Both the position numbers and the translations under genes were made by a program. Source: an uncultured Clostridia bacterium (lineage in GTDB: Bacteria > Bacillota > Clostridia > TANB77 > CAG-508). From it: a stretch of DNA of 15,588 bases. Positions 7,131 through 14,418 of the stretch are shown here, one piece after another. The notes beneath the pieces were generated by a model that was not told the DNA's origin, did not search any database, and was given only the letters and a program-made list of their open reading frames with translations. The stretch is from positions 1-15,588 of the forward strand of contig CARUQW010000025.1 in assembly GCA_949077355.1 (NCBI GenBank), given 5' to 3'. Numbering within the stretch: position 1 is the first letter of the stretch; each line of letters starts with the position of its first letter.

Positions 7131-10079
7131 CTATCTCTTAATTTCTTCCATAATATACACTTCAATGATGTCTCCTTCTTTGATGTCATTATAGTTTTCA
7201 ATTTGAATTCCACATTCAAATCCTTTTCCTACTTCTTTTACTTCATCTTTAAATCTCTTTAAGGTTGCTAATTTTCCATCGTGAATTACAACGTTTTCAC
7301 GGATTACTCTTACGCCTGCATTTCTTTCTACTTTTCCATTTAGTACGTATGCACCTGCAATGGTTCCAACATTTGATATTCTAAAGGTTTGTCTTACTTC
7401 TACATTTCCAATTACTTTTTCTTCAAATTTTGGATCTAGCATACCTTTCATCGCTGCTTCTACGTCTTCGATTGCTTGATAAATGATAGAATATTGTTTA
7501 ATTTCTACTTCATCTTTTTCTGCCATTTCTTTTGCCATATTGTCTGGTCTTACGTTAAAGGCAATGATAATAGCATTTGATACTTTGGCAAGCGTAACGT
7601 CTGATTGATTAACAGCTCCAGCTGCTGCATGAATTACTTTTACTCTTACTTCATCATTCGCTAGTTTTTCTAACGATTGTTTTACCGCTTCTACTGAACC
7701 TTGTACATCTGCTTTAACAATTAAGTTTAGTACTTTTAGATTTCCTTCTTCCATTTGACTAAATAAATTGTCTAATGTTACTTTTGTAGTAGCACTCATG
7801 GCTTTTTCTCTTTCTTGACGTTTTCTTTTTTCAATTAGATGTTTTGCCATTTTTTCATTTTTTACTTCATAGAAAGTATCTCCTGCTGATGGCACTTCTG
7901 TTAATCCCATAATTTCCACTGGTGTAGATGGTCCAGCTGATTTTACGCTCTTTCCTTTGTCATCTTTCATGGCTCTAATTCTACCAATGGATGAGCCTAC
8001 TACGATAGTATCACCTACATCTAAAGTACCTCTTTGTACAAGCATTGTAGCAATTGCACCTTTTGCTTTGTCTAATCTTGCTTCAATGACAGCTCCCTTA
8101 GATTGTTTATTAGGATTTGCTTTTAATTCTAATACATCTGCTTCTAGTAATACCATTTCTAACAGTTGGTCAATATTTTCGTTTTTCTTAGCAGAAATTG
8201 GTACAAAAATAGTATCGCCACCCCATTCTTCTGGTACTAGCTCATAAGCCATTAATTCTTGTTTTACTTTATCCATATTAGCATCTGGTAAATCCATTTT
8301 ATTAACTGCTACAATAATTGGTATTTCTGCTGATTTTGCATGGTTGATGGCTTCAACTGTTTGTGGTTTTACACCATCATTTGCTGCTACAACTAAAATA
8401 GCAATATCTGTTATTTGAGCTCCTCTTGCTCTCATAGCTGTGAAAGCTTCATGTCCTGGTGTATCTAAAAAGGTAATTTCTCTGTCCTTTACTTTCACTT
8501 TATAAGCACCAATTGCTTGGGTAATTCCTCCAGCTTCTCCTTCAATTACATTGGTTTTTCTAACTGCATCTAATAAGGAAGTTTTTCCATGGTCTACATG
8601 TCCCATAACAACAATAACAGGTGGTCTTGTTTCTAGGTCTTCTTCTCTGTCTTCTGAATCGTCAAATAAAATATCTTCTTCTGTTACTGTTTCCTTTTTG
8701 GTTGCATTGATTCCAAATTCTTGTGCAATTAAGTAAGCAGTATCAAAATCGACTTCATTGTTAATCGTTGTCATAATTCCATATCCCAATAATTTTTTGA
8801 TTACTTCTGCTGTTGTTTTCTTCATTTCTGCAGCAAAATCTTTTACTGTAATACTTTCTGGAATTTCAATTTCAGTCAATTGGAAGATTTTTTGCTTATT
8901 TCTTTCTTCTTGATTCTTGTTATTTCTTTTCTTTCCTCTTCTACCACGTTCTGTTGTTAAATCATAGTAATCTAACATTCCTCCATCTTGTTCATCAAAC
9001 ATATTGGATAAACGATTGGCTTGTTTTAATGTCTTTAATTTTCCTTCATCAAAATTATTTTCTGAATTATTTCTTCTTGTTTTATTTTTCTTGTTTTTAT
9101 TTTCATCAAATTTATTATTTCTTTGTTTATCTTGTCCTCTATTGTATTCTCTTACACTCTCTTTTTCAACTGTTTCTACTGCCATAATATTTTTGATGTT
9201 TTTCTCAATTCCTTTTTCGTCTAATGGTCTTTTTCCGAATCTTTCTCCATTGTTTCTATTGTTGAATCGATTATTCCCATTATTGTTGTTATAATGATTA
9301 TTTCCTCTATTATTTTCGTTATTATGGTTTCGATTAAAGTTATTATTCCTGTAATTATTATTTTGGTTATTTTGATTTCTGTTTCTGTTATTATAATTAT
9401 TGTTATTATAGTTGTTTCGATTATTATTATAACCATTATTATGATTATTATTGTTTCGATTTTCTCTGTTTTCTCTATTTGAATTATTGTAAGGTCTTTC
9501 TCTGTCTGATTGGCGTGGTTTTTGTTGCACTGGAGTTGGTGTAGAAACTGGTTCTTGTACTGGTTTTGTTTCTACTACTTCAGCTTTCTTTTCTGGTTCT
9601 TCTTTCACTGGTGTTTTTTCCACTTCTACCTTTTCTTCCACTTTTTCTTCTTTTACAGTTTCTTCTGATTGTTTTGGTTCTTCTTTTTTCAAACCAAATA
9701 ACTCACTTACTGTCATTGGTTTATTCGGTTTATTACGATAAACAATATTATAATCTTTGTTTTGTTTTCTTTCTACAAATCCAACATTATTTTTCTTGGT
9801 TTCTTTTTTTACCACTTCTTTTTTCTTTGCTGGTTCTTCCTCTGCTATAATTACTTCTCTTCTAATAATAACTGGTGCTTTTTCTTCTTTTTTCACGTCT
9901 TTTTCCTTCTTTTTTCCTTCCTTTTTTGTTAATGCATTTTCGATTTGTTTTGCTTCTTCTTCGCTCACTCCACTCATATGACTTTTTGCTTCAATTTTCA
10001 ACTTGTTCGCTACATCTAATACTTCTTTACTGGTTAAGCCTACTTTTTTTGCTATTTCATGTATTTTAATCTTACCCAA
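7131..10079 (-). CDS. infB: Translation initiation factor IF-2
   Basis: IF2 is the GTPase that places fMet-tRNA on the 30S subunit and promotes 50S joining. With the TTG start it has 982 residues. Order: an IF2_N domain (KIKIHEIAKKVGLTSKEVLD, ~1-55); a Lys/Glu/Pro-rich linker; an extreme Asn/Arg/Tyr tract (~195-280); a second IF2_N domain (ITVKDFAAEMKKTTAEVIKK, ~405-455); the G domain with GHVDHGKT (~493-500), DTPGHEAFTAMRARGA and NKMD; then domains II-IV ending at IEVYIMEEIKR. I prefer TTG 10079-10077 because GGGGGTGA lies 5 bases upstream. The ATG at 10094 and GTG at 10088 sit inside or beside that Shine-Dalgarno and lack one of their own. This start overlaps the ylxQ stop by 8 bases, implying coupling. 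Identity is certain; the start is likely. Confidence 0.97.
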   Translation of the reverse strand: MGKIKIHEIAKKVGLTSKEVLDVANKLKIEAKSHMSGVSEEEAKQIENALTKKEGKKKEKDVKKEEKAPVIIRREVIIAEEEPAKKKEVVKKETKKNNVGFVERKQNKDYNIVYRNKPNKPMTVSELFGLKKEEPKQSEETVKEEKVEEKVEVEKTPVKEEPEKKAEVVETKPVQEPVSTPTPVQQKPRQSDRERPYNNSNRENRENRNNNNHNNGYNNNRNNYNNNNYNNRNRNQNNQNNNYRNNNFNRNHNNENNRGNNHYNNNNGNNRFNNRNNGERFGKRPLDEKGIEKNIKNIMAVETVEKESVREYNRGQDKQRNNKFDENKNKKNKTRRNNSENNFDEGKLKTLKQANRLSNMFDEQDGGMLDYYDLTTERGRRGKKRNNKNQEERNKQKIFQLTEIEIPESITVKDFAAEMKKTTAEVIKKLLGYGIMTTINNEVDFDTAYLIAQEFGINATKKETVTEEDILFDDSEDREEDLETRPPVIVVMGHVDHGKTSLLDAVRKTNVIEGEAGGITQAIGAYKVKVKDREITFLDTPGHEAFTAMRARGAQITDIAILVVAANDGVKPQTVEAINHAKSAEIPIIVAVNKMDLPDANMDKVKQELMAYELVPEEWGGDTIFVPISAKKNENIDQLLEMVLLEADVLELKANPNKQSKGAVIEARLDKAKGAIATMLVQRGTLDVGDTIVVGSSIGRIRAMKDDKGKSVKSAGPSTPVEIMGLTEVPSAGDTFYEVKNEKMAKHLIEKRKRQEREKAMSATTKVTLDNLFSQMEEGNLKVLNLIVKADVQGSVEAVKQSLEKLANDEVRVKVIHAAAGAVNQSDVTLAKVSNAIIIAFNVRPDNMAKEMAEKDEVEIKQYSIIYQAIEDVEAAMKGMLDPKFEEKVIGNVEVRQTFRISNVGTIAGAYVLNGKVERNAGVRVIRENVVIHDGKLATLKRFKDEVKEVGKGFECGIQIENYNDIKEGDIIEVYIMEEIKR
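9240..9495. repeat. Low-complexity AAT/AAC-rich tract encoding the Asn-rich IF2 linker
   Basis: About 85 codons inside infB are dominated by Asn, with Arg and Tyr, and contain runs such as NNNNHNNGYNNNRNN. At DNA level these are irregular AAT/AAC triplet repeats, seen as ATT/GTT on the plus strand. The encoded segment is almost certainly disordered. Long open frames on other strands across this tract are by-products of the composition. Confidence 0.85.
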
Positions 10080-10392
10080 TAACTTCACCCCCATTTTTTA
10101 TTTTCTGAATCCCATTTGCTAAATTTCTATCCTTTATTCCAATAATTGCTTTATTGGATTTTCCAATTGCTTGACTTAAAATTTCGATTTCCCCCTCTAT
10201 CATAATTGGTACTTTATATTGTTCACACATCTTTTCAAATTTTTCTTTACTTCTATCTGATGCATCTGTTGCTACAATTACTAGATATACTTTTCTTTTT
10301 TTTATTTCTAATTCTACACTATCTGCCCCAAAGCAAATCTTTCTAGCTCGTGCCGCAAATCCAATTAAACCTAATATTTTTTTATTGTTCAA
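10072..10392 (-). CDS. ylxQ: L7Ae/L30e-family RNA-binding protein YlxQ
   Basis: A small protein of the ribosomal L7Ae family, generally a K-turn RNA-binding fold. Its cellular role is poorly defined, but it is conserved in the nusA-infB operon of Bacillota. The product (106 residues from the chosen start) shows KILGLIGFAARARKICFG, YLVIVATDASDRSKEKF and a C-terminal KSNKAIIGIKDRNLANGI, matching YlxQ. The start is TTG 10392-10390, with AGAGGTG 6 bases upstream. A GTG at 10401 is also in frame but lies within that Shine-Dalgarno. The start overlaps the ylxR end by 11 bases and the stop overlaps the infB start by 8, so the three are probably translationally coupled. Confidence 0.92.
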   Translation of the reverse strand: MNNKKILGLIGFAARARKICFGADSVELEIKKRKVYLVIVATDASDRSKEKFEKMCEQYKVPIMIEGEIEILSQAIGKSNKAIIGIKDRNLANGIQKIKNGGEVIG

Positions 10393-10642
10393 GAATGACA
10401 CCTCTTAAATTTTCATAAATTTCTTCTGCTATTTTTATCTCTAATACTTTTTCTAATCTTTTAGATTTTACTACTTTTTCGAAACATTGTATGTCATTAC
10501 ACAAATAGGCTCCTCTTCCTTCTTGTTTTCCTGTTTTATCAATACTAATTTGATTTTCTTTATTTTTGACAATTCGGATTAAATCTTTTTTGTCTTTTTT
10601 ATGATTGCAACCCATACATGTTCTTTGTGGTTGTTTTTTCAT
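10382..10642 (-). CDS. ylxR: YlxR-family (DUF448) RNA-binding protein
   Basis: A small basic nucleic-acid-binding protein always found next to nusA in Bacillota. In Bacillus subtilis it has been reported to act on RNase P (name RnpM), which I cite from memory. The 86-residue product carries the family signatures RTCMGCNHKKDKKDLIRIV near the N-terminus, GRGAYLCNDIQCFEK in the middle, and a basic helix KVVKSKRLEKVL. The start ATG 10642-10640 follows CGGAGGAAGGAAGA, a strong Shine-Dalgarno. A 7-bp hairpin abuts that site. It lies 74 bases after nusA and overlaps ylxQ. Confidence 0.94.
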   Translation of the reverse strand: MKKQPQRTCMGCNHKKDKKDLIRIVKNKENQISIDKTGKQEGRGAYLCNDIQCFEKVVKSKRLEKVLEIKIAEEIYENLRGVILEQ

Positions 10643-10658
10643 TCTTTCTTCCTTCCTC

Positions 10659-10683
10659 CGTTTGATAAATAGCCTTTCAAACG
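10659..10683 (-). repeat. 7-bp hairpin immediately before the ylxR ribosome-binding site
   Basis: Perfect arms CGTTTGA and TCAAACG enclose 11 bases, and the 3' arm touches the GGAGG of ylxR. A stem there could affect ribosome access or mRNA cleavage between nusA and ylxR. The loop side contains GTTTGAAAGG, shared with the rbfA-nrnA gap. Confidence 0.5.
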
Positions 10684-10716
10684 CGTCCTCTTTTATTGTA
10701 TGTTTCCATTTCTGTT

Positions 10717-11832
10717 TTATTCTGCTTCTGATTCTTCCTCTGGTTGTTCTTCTTCTTCTTGTGTTTTCATTAACATTTCTCTAAATTGTGTTTCTGATTT
10801 AATATCTATTTTCCAATTTGTTAATCTTGCTGCTAATCTTGCATTTTGACCTGATTTTCCAATGGCTAATGATAATTGGTCATCTGGTACAATAACTTGT
10901 GCAAATTTTTCTTCTTCTTTGATATCTACTGCTAAGATTTGTGCTGGAAGTAAGCTTGATGCAATATAGATAGATGGGTCTTCGTTCCATTCGATTACAT
11001 CAATTTTTTCTCCATTTAATTCATTGATGACATTTTGAATTCTAACCCCTTTTTGTCCCACACAAGAACCAACTGGGTCAATGTTTGGGTCTGGTGAATA
11101 AACAGCTACTTTGCTTCTATATCCTGGGTCTCTTGAAACACTTTTGATTTCAATAACTCCTTCATAAATTTCTGGTATTTCGAATTCTAATAATTTTCTT
11201 ACAAAGTCTGGATGACTTCTAGATACGATTACTTGTGGCGCTCCTTTTGCTCCTTTTTCTACATCTAATACATATCCTTTTATTTTATCGTTTACATGAT
11301 AATGTTCTGTTGGAATTTGTTCTTTGGAAGGCATTACTCCTTCTAATTTTCCTAAATCCATAACCACAATATTGTGGTCAGCTTTTTGTACTAATCCAGA
11401 AACGATTTCTCCTTTTCTATCGTTAAACTCTGTATAAATGATTTCCCTTTCAGCTTCTCTTAATTTTTGAATGATAACTTGTTTTGCTGTTTGTGCTGCA
11501 ATTCTTCCAAAGTTTCTTGGCACAATTTCAATTTCAACTGTATCTCCTTCTTTAAAATCAGGATTTATTTTTTGCGCTTCTTTGCTGTTGATTTGTGTTT
11601 CTTGGTCTTCTACTTTTTCTACTACTTCTTTTAAAGAATACACATGAGTTGCTCCTGTTTGTTGATCCATTTGTACTTTTACATTTTCTAAAGAATCAAA
11701 ATTTCTCTTATAAGCTGTTACTAAGGCTGTTTCAATTGATTCTAGTAGATACTCTTTTTTAATTCCTTTCTCTTTTTCTAATTCCTCCAACGCTAAAATT
11801 AATTCTTTGTTATCAATTGCTGGTTCTTTCAT
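10717..11832 (-). CDS. nusA: Transcription termination/antitermination factor NusA
   Basis: NusA binds RNA polymerase and nascent RNA to control pausing, termination and antitermination. The 371 residues match the shorter Gram-positive form without the C-terminal acidic repeats of Escherichia coli. Order: N-terminal polymerase-binding domain (~1-130, including VPRNFGRIAAQTAKQVI), S1 domain (~137-205, RKGEIVSGLVQK to GYVLDVE), KH1 (~210-280, with VGQKGVRIQNV) and KH2 (~285-350, with LAIGKSGQNARLAARL). A short Glu-rich tail ends the protein. The start ATG 11832-11830 has GGGAGGAA upstream. It lies 19 bases after rimP in the same operon. The rimP leader hairpin is a plausible target for NusA autoregulation. 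Confidence 0.98.
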   Translation of the reverse strand: MKEPAIDNKELILALEELEKEKGIKKEYLLESIETALVTAYKRNFDSLENVKVQMDQQTGATHVYSLKEVVEKVEDQETQINSKEAQKINPDFKEGDTVEIEIVPRNFGRIAAQTAKQVIIQKLREAEREIIYTEFNDRKGEIVSGLVQKADHNIVVMDLGKLEGVMPSKEQIPTEHYHVNDKIKGYVLDVEKGAKGAPQVIVSRSHPDFVRKLLEFEIPEIYEGVIEIKSVSRDPGYRSKVAVYSPDPNIDPVGSCVGQKGVRIQNVINELNGEKIDVIEWNEDPSIYIASSLLPAQILAVDIKEEEKFAQVIVPDDQLSLAIGKSGQNARLAARLTNWKIDIKSETQFREMLMKTQEEEEQPEEESEAE

Positions 11833-11851
11833 TTTTCTAATTCCTCCCTTT

Positions 11852-12307
11852 TTACCAATGATATATTGTTTTTATTTGTGCTATATTTTTACGTTCTATC
11901 TCCTCATTTGCTTCTGTTTGTATTTTTATTTTTTCTTCATTAAATTCTTGTAATATTCCTTCATATTCTTTTTTTTTTTTTTTATCTTTTTTAAATAATT
12001 TTACATGGATTTCTTTTCCTATATTTTGTCCCAAGTGTTTATCTTTTTTTAAAATTCTTTCAATTCCTGGTGACGATACTTCTAAAAAATATTGTTCTTT
12101 TATATAATCTGCCTTATCTAGTAAATCATTAATGGCATCATTCACCTTTTCGCAATCTGTTAAGTCTATTCCTTCTGGCTTATCGATAAATATTCTTAAA
12201 AAATAGTTTTTACCTTCTTTTGCATATTCTACATCATACAAATCATATCCGATTGCTTCAATTGTTGGTTTTAATAGAGTTTCTACTCTTTCTTCTATAC
12301 TTGCCAA
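11852..12307 (-). CDS. rimP: Ribosome maturation factor RimP
   Basis: RimP assists 30S subunit assembly, and in Bacillota its gene opens the nusA operon. The 151-residue product shows the family pattern: an N-terminal helix and strand (LLKPTIEAIGYDLYDVEYAKEG), FLRIFIDKPEGIDLTDCEKVN, the conserved YFLEVSSPGIERIL, then an SH3-like C-terminal part with an unusually Lys-rich loop (KKDKKKKKEYEG), encoded by a long poly-T run on the plus strand. The start is TTG 12307-12305, preceded by a textbook AAGGAGGT. No in-frame ATG competes. Promoter and leader hairpin lie directly upstream. Confidence 0.96.
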   Translation of the reverse strand: MASIEERVETLLKPTIEAIGYDLYDVEYAKEGKNYFLRIFIDKPEGIDLTDCEKVNDAINDLLDKADYIKEQYFLEVSSPGIERILKKDKHLGQNIGKEIHVKLFKKDKKKKKEYEGILQEFNEEKIKIQTEANEEIERKNIAQIKTIYHW

Positions 12308-12341
12308 AGTATACCTCCTTCTCTAATCCCTCTCCAAAAGT

Positions 12342-12368
12342 TAAGAGTGGGATTTGTTCCCACTCTTG
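12342..12368 (-). terminator. rimP leader hairpin, candidate attenuator or NusA-sensitive terminator
   Basis: A perfect 10-bp stem (AAGAGTGGGA with TCCCACTCTT, extendable by a T-G pair) has a 5-base loop. It lies inside the predicted rimP 5' leader, between the promoter and the Shine-Dalgarno. On the minus strand it is followed by AACTTTTGG, a short U-tract broken by AAC. A strong stem with a poor U-tract would be expected to terminate weakly without NusA. It may also catch read-through from the glycosyltransferase gene. Confidence 0.6.
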
Positions 12369-12390
12369 TTGCTTTTATGTTTCTTACATT

Positions 12391-12419
12391 ATTATACCCA
12401 ATTTTTGGTAGAAATGCAA
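12391..12419 (-). promoter_or_regulatory. SigA-type promoter of the rimP-nusA-infB operon
   Basis: On the minus strand, -35 TTGCAT (12414-12419) and -10 TATAAT (12391-12396) are separated by exactly 17 bases. Transcription should begin near 12384, giving a leader of about 77 bases before the rimP TTG and containing the hairpin above. Confidence 0.85.
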
Positions 12420-12435
12420 GCTTTTTTTGAGTTTT

Positions 12436-13701
12436 TTAAACTTTTTCTAAGATTTCTACTGTTTCTGTTTCTTCTACATCGCCAATTTTAATGTTTCTAA
12501 CGTGGTCAATTTTTTCCCAAGTTGTTTCTCTTTTAAATAAACATTTAAAATTGATTAGTAACCAAGATCCCATAAATAATGGATAACATGCTAATCCTTT
12601 TAACATTGGCTTAATTGGTCTTCTGTCTAATAACATTACAATTAATGCTGTTCCTATTGGTAATAAGAATGTTGGTACTAAATATCTTAGTACATTGATT
12701 AGTAGTTCTGTTTCTGTCATTCCATTTCCTGCATACATTAAGAAGTTTGTTCCTAATAATACTAATGTGATAATAAACATTGGTATACTTCCTATAATAT
12801 ATAAGAAACCATCAAAATTCATCATTGTTTTGTGTTCTTTAGCAGCTACTGCTAATTGTTTTGTATATTCTTTAATACATTGCATGTGTCCTACTGTCCA
12901 TCTGCTTCTTTGTGACCAGCTTTGTTTAAATCCTACTGGTTGTTCATCATATACAATAGCATCTGTTGCCCATCCTAATCTTTTTCCTTTTATGATTCTT
13001 TTTAATGAAAATTCGATATCTTCTGTTAATGTAACTGTTTTTAATCCACCTTCTGGTTTGATTACATCAAATTTTACCATGAACCCAGTACCATTTAATA
13101 ATGGTGATAATCCTAAGTTATATCTTGCCAAATGATAAAATCTATGCATTGTCCAGTAGAAGATTGCATATCCTGCTGTTATCCAACTATCAGTTGGGTT
13201 TTTTATGTCTCTATATCCTTGTACAACTTCTTCTCCTTGACATAATTTTTTATTCATGTTTTTAATGAAGTCTGGGTCTACGATGTTGTCTGCATCAAAT
13301 ACGAAAAACGCATCATAAGAAGCATTCTCCTCAATTTTTTGTTGTAAAAACCAATCTAATGCATATCCTTTTGTTTTTTGTGTTTGATTATATCTTTCAT
13401 ATACAATAGCCCCTGCTTCTTTTGCTACTTTTGCTGTGTTGTCTGTACAATTATCTGCTATTACATAAATGTCATATAAATCTTTATTGTAATTTTGTTT
13501 TTTTAAACTTTCTACTAAATTACCTACTACCGCTTCTTCATTATGTGCTGGTATGATTGCCATAAATTTGTGGTCTTTTTTTACTTTTAATGGTTTGTCT
13601 TTGATTTTTACTAATGAACATAGACTTACCATGATTTGGTATAACCAAAATATTGTTATTGTCCATACAAGTGCTTCTCTTAGTATGTATAAATAATCCA
13701 T
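12436..13701 (-). CDS. Membrane-bound family 2 glycosyltransferase
   Basis: A processive-type GT2 enzyme that transfers sugars from nucleotide donors at the inner face of the membrane, making an exopolysaccharide or surface glycan; the product cannot be told. Of 421 residues: a membrane segment (~10-32), the GT-A domain with IIPAHNEEAVVGNLV (~49-63), VIADNCTDNTA, DAD metal-binding motif (136-138), NGTGFMVK, TED catalytic motif (226-228) and QRSRW acceptor motif (264-268), then hydrophobic segments at about 298-320, 332-360 and 370-390. Those D, DxD, TED and QxxRW motifs are the cellulose/hyaluronan/poly-GlcNAc synthase set. The start ATG 13701-13699 has AGAGAGG upstream. It has its own promoter and no glycan operon beside it. 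No clear terminator follows. Confidence 0.93.
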   Translation of the reverse strand: MDYLYILREALVWTITIFWLYQIMVSLCSLVKIKDKPLKVKKDHKFMAIIPAHNEEAVVGNLVESLKKQNYNKDLYDIYVIADNCTDNTAKVAKEAGAIVYERYNQTQKTKGYALDWFLQQKIEENASYDAFFVFDADNIVDPDFIKNMNKKLCQGEEVVQGYRDIKNPTDSWITAGYAIFYWTMHRFYHLARYNLGLSPLLNGTGFMVKFDVIKPEGGLKTVTLTEDIEFSLKRIIKGKRLGWATDAIVYDEQPVGFKQSWSQRSRWTVGHMQCIKEYTKQLAVAAKEHKTMMNFDGFLYIIGSIPMFIITLVLLGTNFLMYAGNGMTETELLINVLRYLVPTFLLPIGTALIVMLLDRRPIKPMLKGLACYPLFMGSWLLINFKCLFKRETTWEKIDHVRNIKIGDVEETETVEILEKV

Positions 13702-13757
13702 TTTTTTACCTCTCTTTTTCTAATATTATTTGTATATAATATTATGCTACAATTTCT

Positions 13758-13786
13758 ATTATACTATTATTGTTAAATTTTTGCAA
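13758..13786 (-). promoter_or_regulatory. SigA-type promoter of the glycosyltransferase gene
   Basis: On the minus strand, -35 TTGCAA (13781-13786) and -10 TATAAT (13758-13763) have 17-base spacing. The start point should be near 13751, about 50 bases before the ATG. Confidence 0.8.
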
Positions 13787-13805
13787 TATTTTTGAATAAA
13801 ATATT
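13785..13805. promoter_or_regulatory. Inverted repeat between two divergent promoters, possible operator
   Basis: AATATTTT and AAAATATT are perfect 8-bp arms around a 5-base centre. The repeat lies between the two divergent -35 boxes and overlaps the glycosyltransferase -35 by two bases. All arm bases are A or T, so chance is a real possibility in DNA this AT-rich. Confidence 0.4.
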
Positions 13806-13815
13806 TTAAAACCTG

Positions 13816-13844
13816 TTGCATTTTATGTAAATATATGATATTAT
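13816..13844 (+). promoter_or_regulatory. Extended -10 promoter of the small orphan gene
   Basis: On the plus strand, -35 TTGCAT (13816-13821), a 17-base spacer, and TATTAT (13839-13844) preceded by TGA, an extended -10. Transcription should begin near 13851, giving a leader of about 67 bases. That leader contains 6-bp arms TAAAGG (13854-13859) and CCTTTA (13885-13890), a weak possible stem. Confidence 0.75.
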
Positions 13845-13917
13845 ATGTCGTAATAAAGGTACCTATTTTGCACGTGGGATAATTCCTTTAAAAATATTAT
13901 TTCGGAGGTATGACTAT

Positions 13918-14289
13918 ATGAAAAAAAATCACATCGAAATTAAAAGTGCAAAAATCCAAAAATTTAGATTACGCCGTTCTGATTCCGTTTACGGCATTCT
14001 GCCAGAAATCACCTTTTGCATAGACCGGTGTGGTGTAGCCAAGCACGCTCAACAATTCGAATTGTTTGGTGTTCACACCTGCACAAATGATTTTCTGGTG
14101 GATATCTTATCTATGTTCTATGTGTATTATCCGCATGAATTAGCTGGCCATTCTGCTAATATCATCTTTTTAGATGGAAAAGCAGTTGGTATTAGCCCTG
14201 ATGGTGATGATTGGGTTATATGTACCAAGGACGGCTATCAGAGAGTTTCTTGTAATCGCTTGTTGCTGACATTAGCAAAAGCAGAGTAA
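13918..14289 (+). CDS. Small orphan protein of unknown function, 123 aa
   Basis: I do not recognise this protein. It has no signal peptide or membrane segment. The N-terminus is basic (KKNHIEIKSAKIQKFRLRR). The middle has a Cys-x3-Cys pair (CIDRC, residues ~34-38) and further Cys near 55, 97 and 107. A hydrophobic/aromatic stretch (FLVDILSMFYVYYPHEL) and strand-like segments (NIIFLDGKAVGISPDG, DWVICTKDGYQRVSC) follow. The start ATG 13918-13920 has GGAGG at 13904-13908; a nearer ATG at 13910 opens onto an immediate stop. The gene is monocistronic, with its own promoter and intrinsic terminator, divergent from the glycosyltransferase. Base use is unlike its neighbours: 30 of 60 bases are G or C at 13981-14040 and 25 of 60 at 14041-14100 by hand count. 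That suggests recent acquisition. It could be a regulator or an accessory protein; nothing seen decides. Confidence 0.85.
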   Translation: MKKNHIEIKSAKIQKFRLRRSDSVYGILPEITFCIDRCGVAKHAQQFELFGVHTCTNDFLVDILSMFYVYYPHELAGHSANIIFLDGKAVGISPDGDDWVICTKDGYQRVSCNRLLLTLAKAE

Positions 14290-14297
14290 CTTTAAGA

Positions 14298-14332
14298 ACA
14301 AAAAACGAGTACATTTTGTGCTCGTTTTTTGT
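14298..14332 (+). terminator. Intrinsic terminator of the orphan gene
   Basis: Arms ACGAGTAC and GTGCTCGT (one G-T pair) extend through flanking A and T runs to a stem of about 14 bp. The stem ends in TTTTTTGTTGT on the plus strand, 9 bases after the stop codon. This is a classic Rho-independent terminator. Confidence 0.9.
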
Positions 14333-14418
14333 TGTATAAGAAAATACATTGGTAAAGTAACAATCAAATTTACGTTACATATTTTATAAAGAAGAAAAAT
14401 TTAAGGAGGTCTTTTCTT

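Noticed and set aside
7034..7219. Minus-strand open frame of 61 codons spanning the infB-rbfA junction
   Set aside because: It overlaps the ends of two certain genes in another frame, includes the hairpin, and has no family resemblance.
9240..9495. A CRISPR-like or intergenic satellite repeat
   Set aside because: The periodicity is a codon-level triplet bias in frame with infB. There are no uniform repeats and spacers.
8954..10069. Several open frames on both strands across the 5' half of infB
   Set aside because: They arise from the AAT/AAC-rich and Lys/Glu-rich coding of IF2, giving Ile/Phe/Leu-only products with no start signals.
12342..12368. Plus-strand terminator
   Set aside because: No plus-strand gene lies upstream. 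The position inside the minus-strand rimP leader explains it better.
14333..14418. Promoter or amino-acid-responsive leader for asd
   Set aside because: Only weak -10/-35 combinations are seen in the 86-base gap. It is too short for a lysine riboswitch or T-box, and no conserved elements were found.
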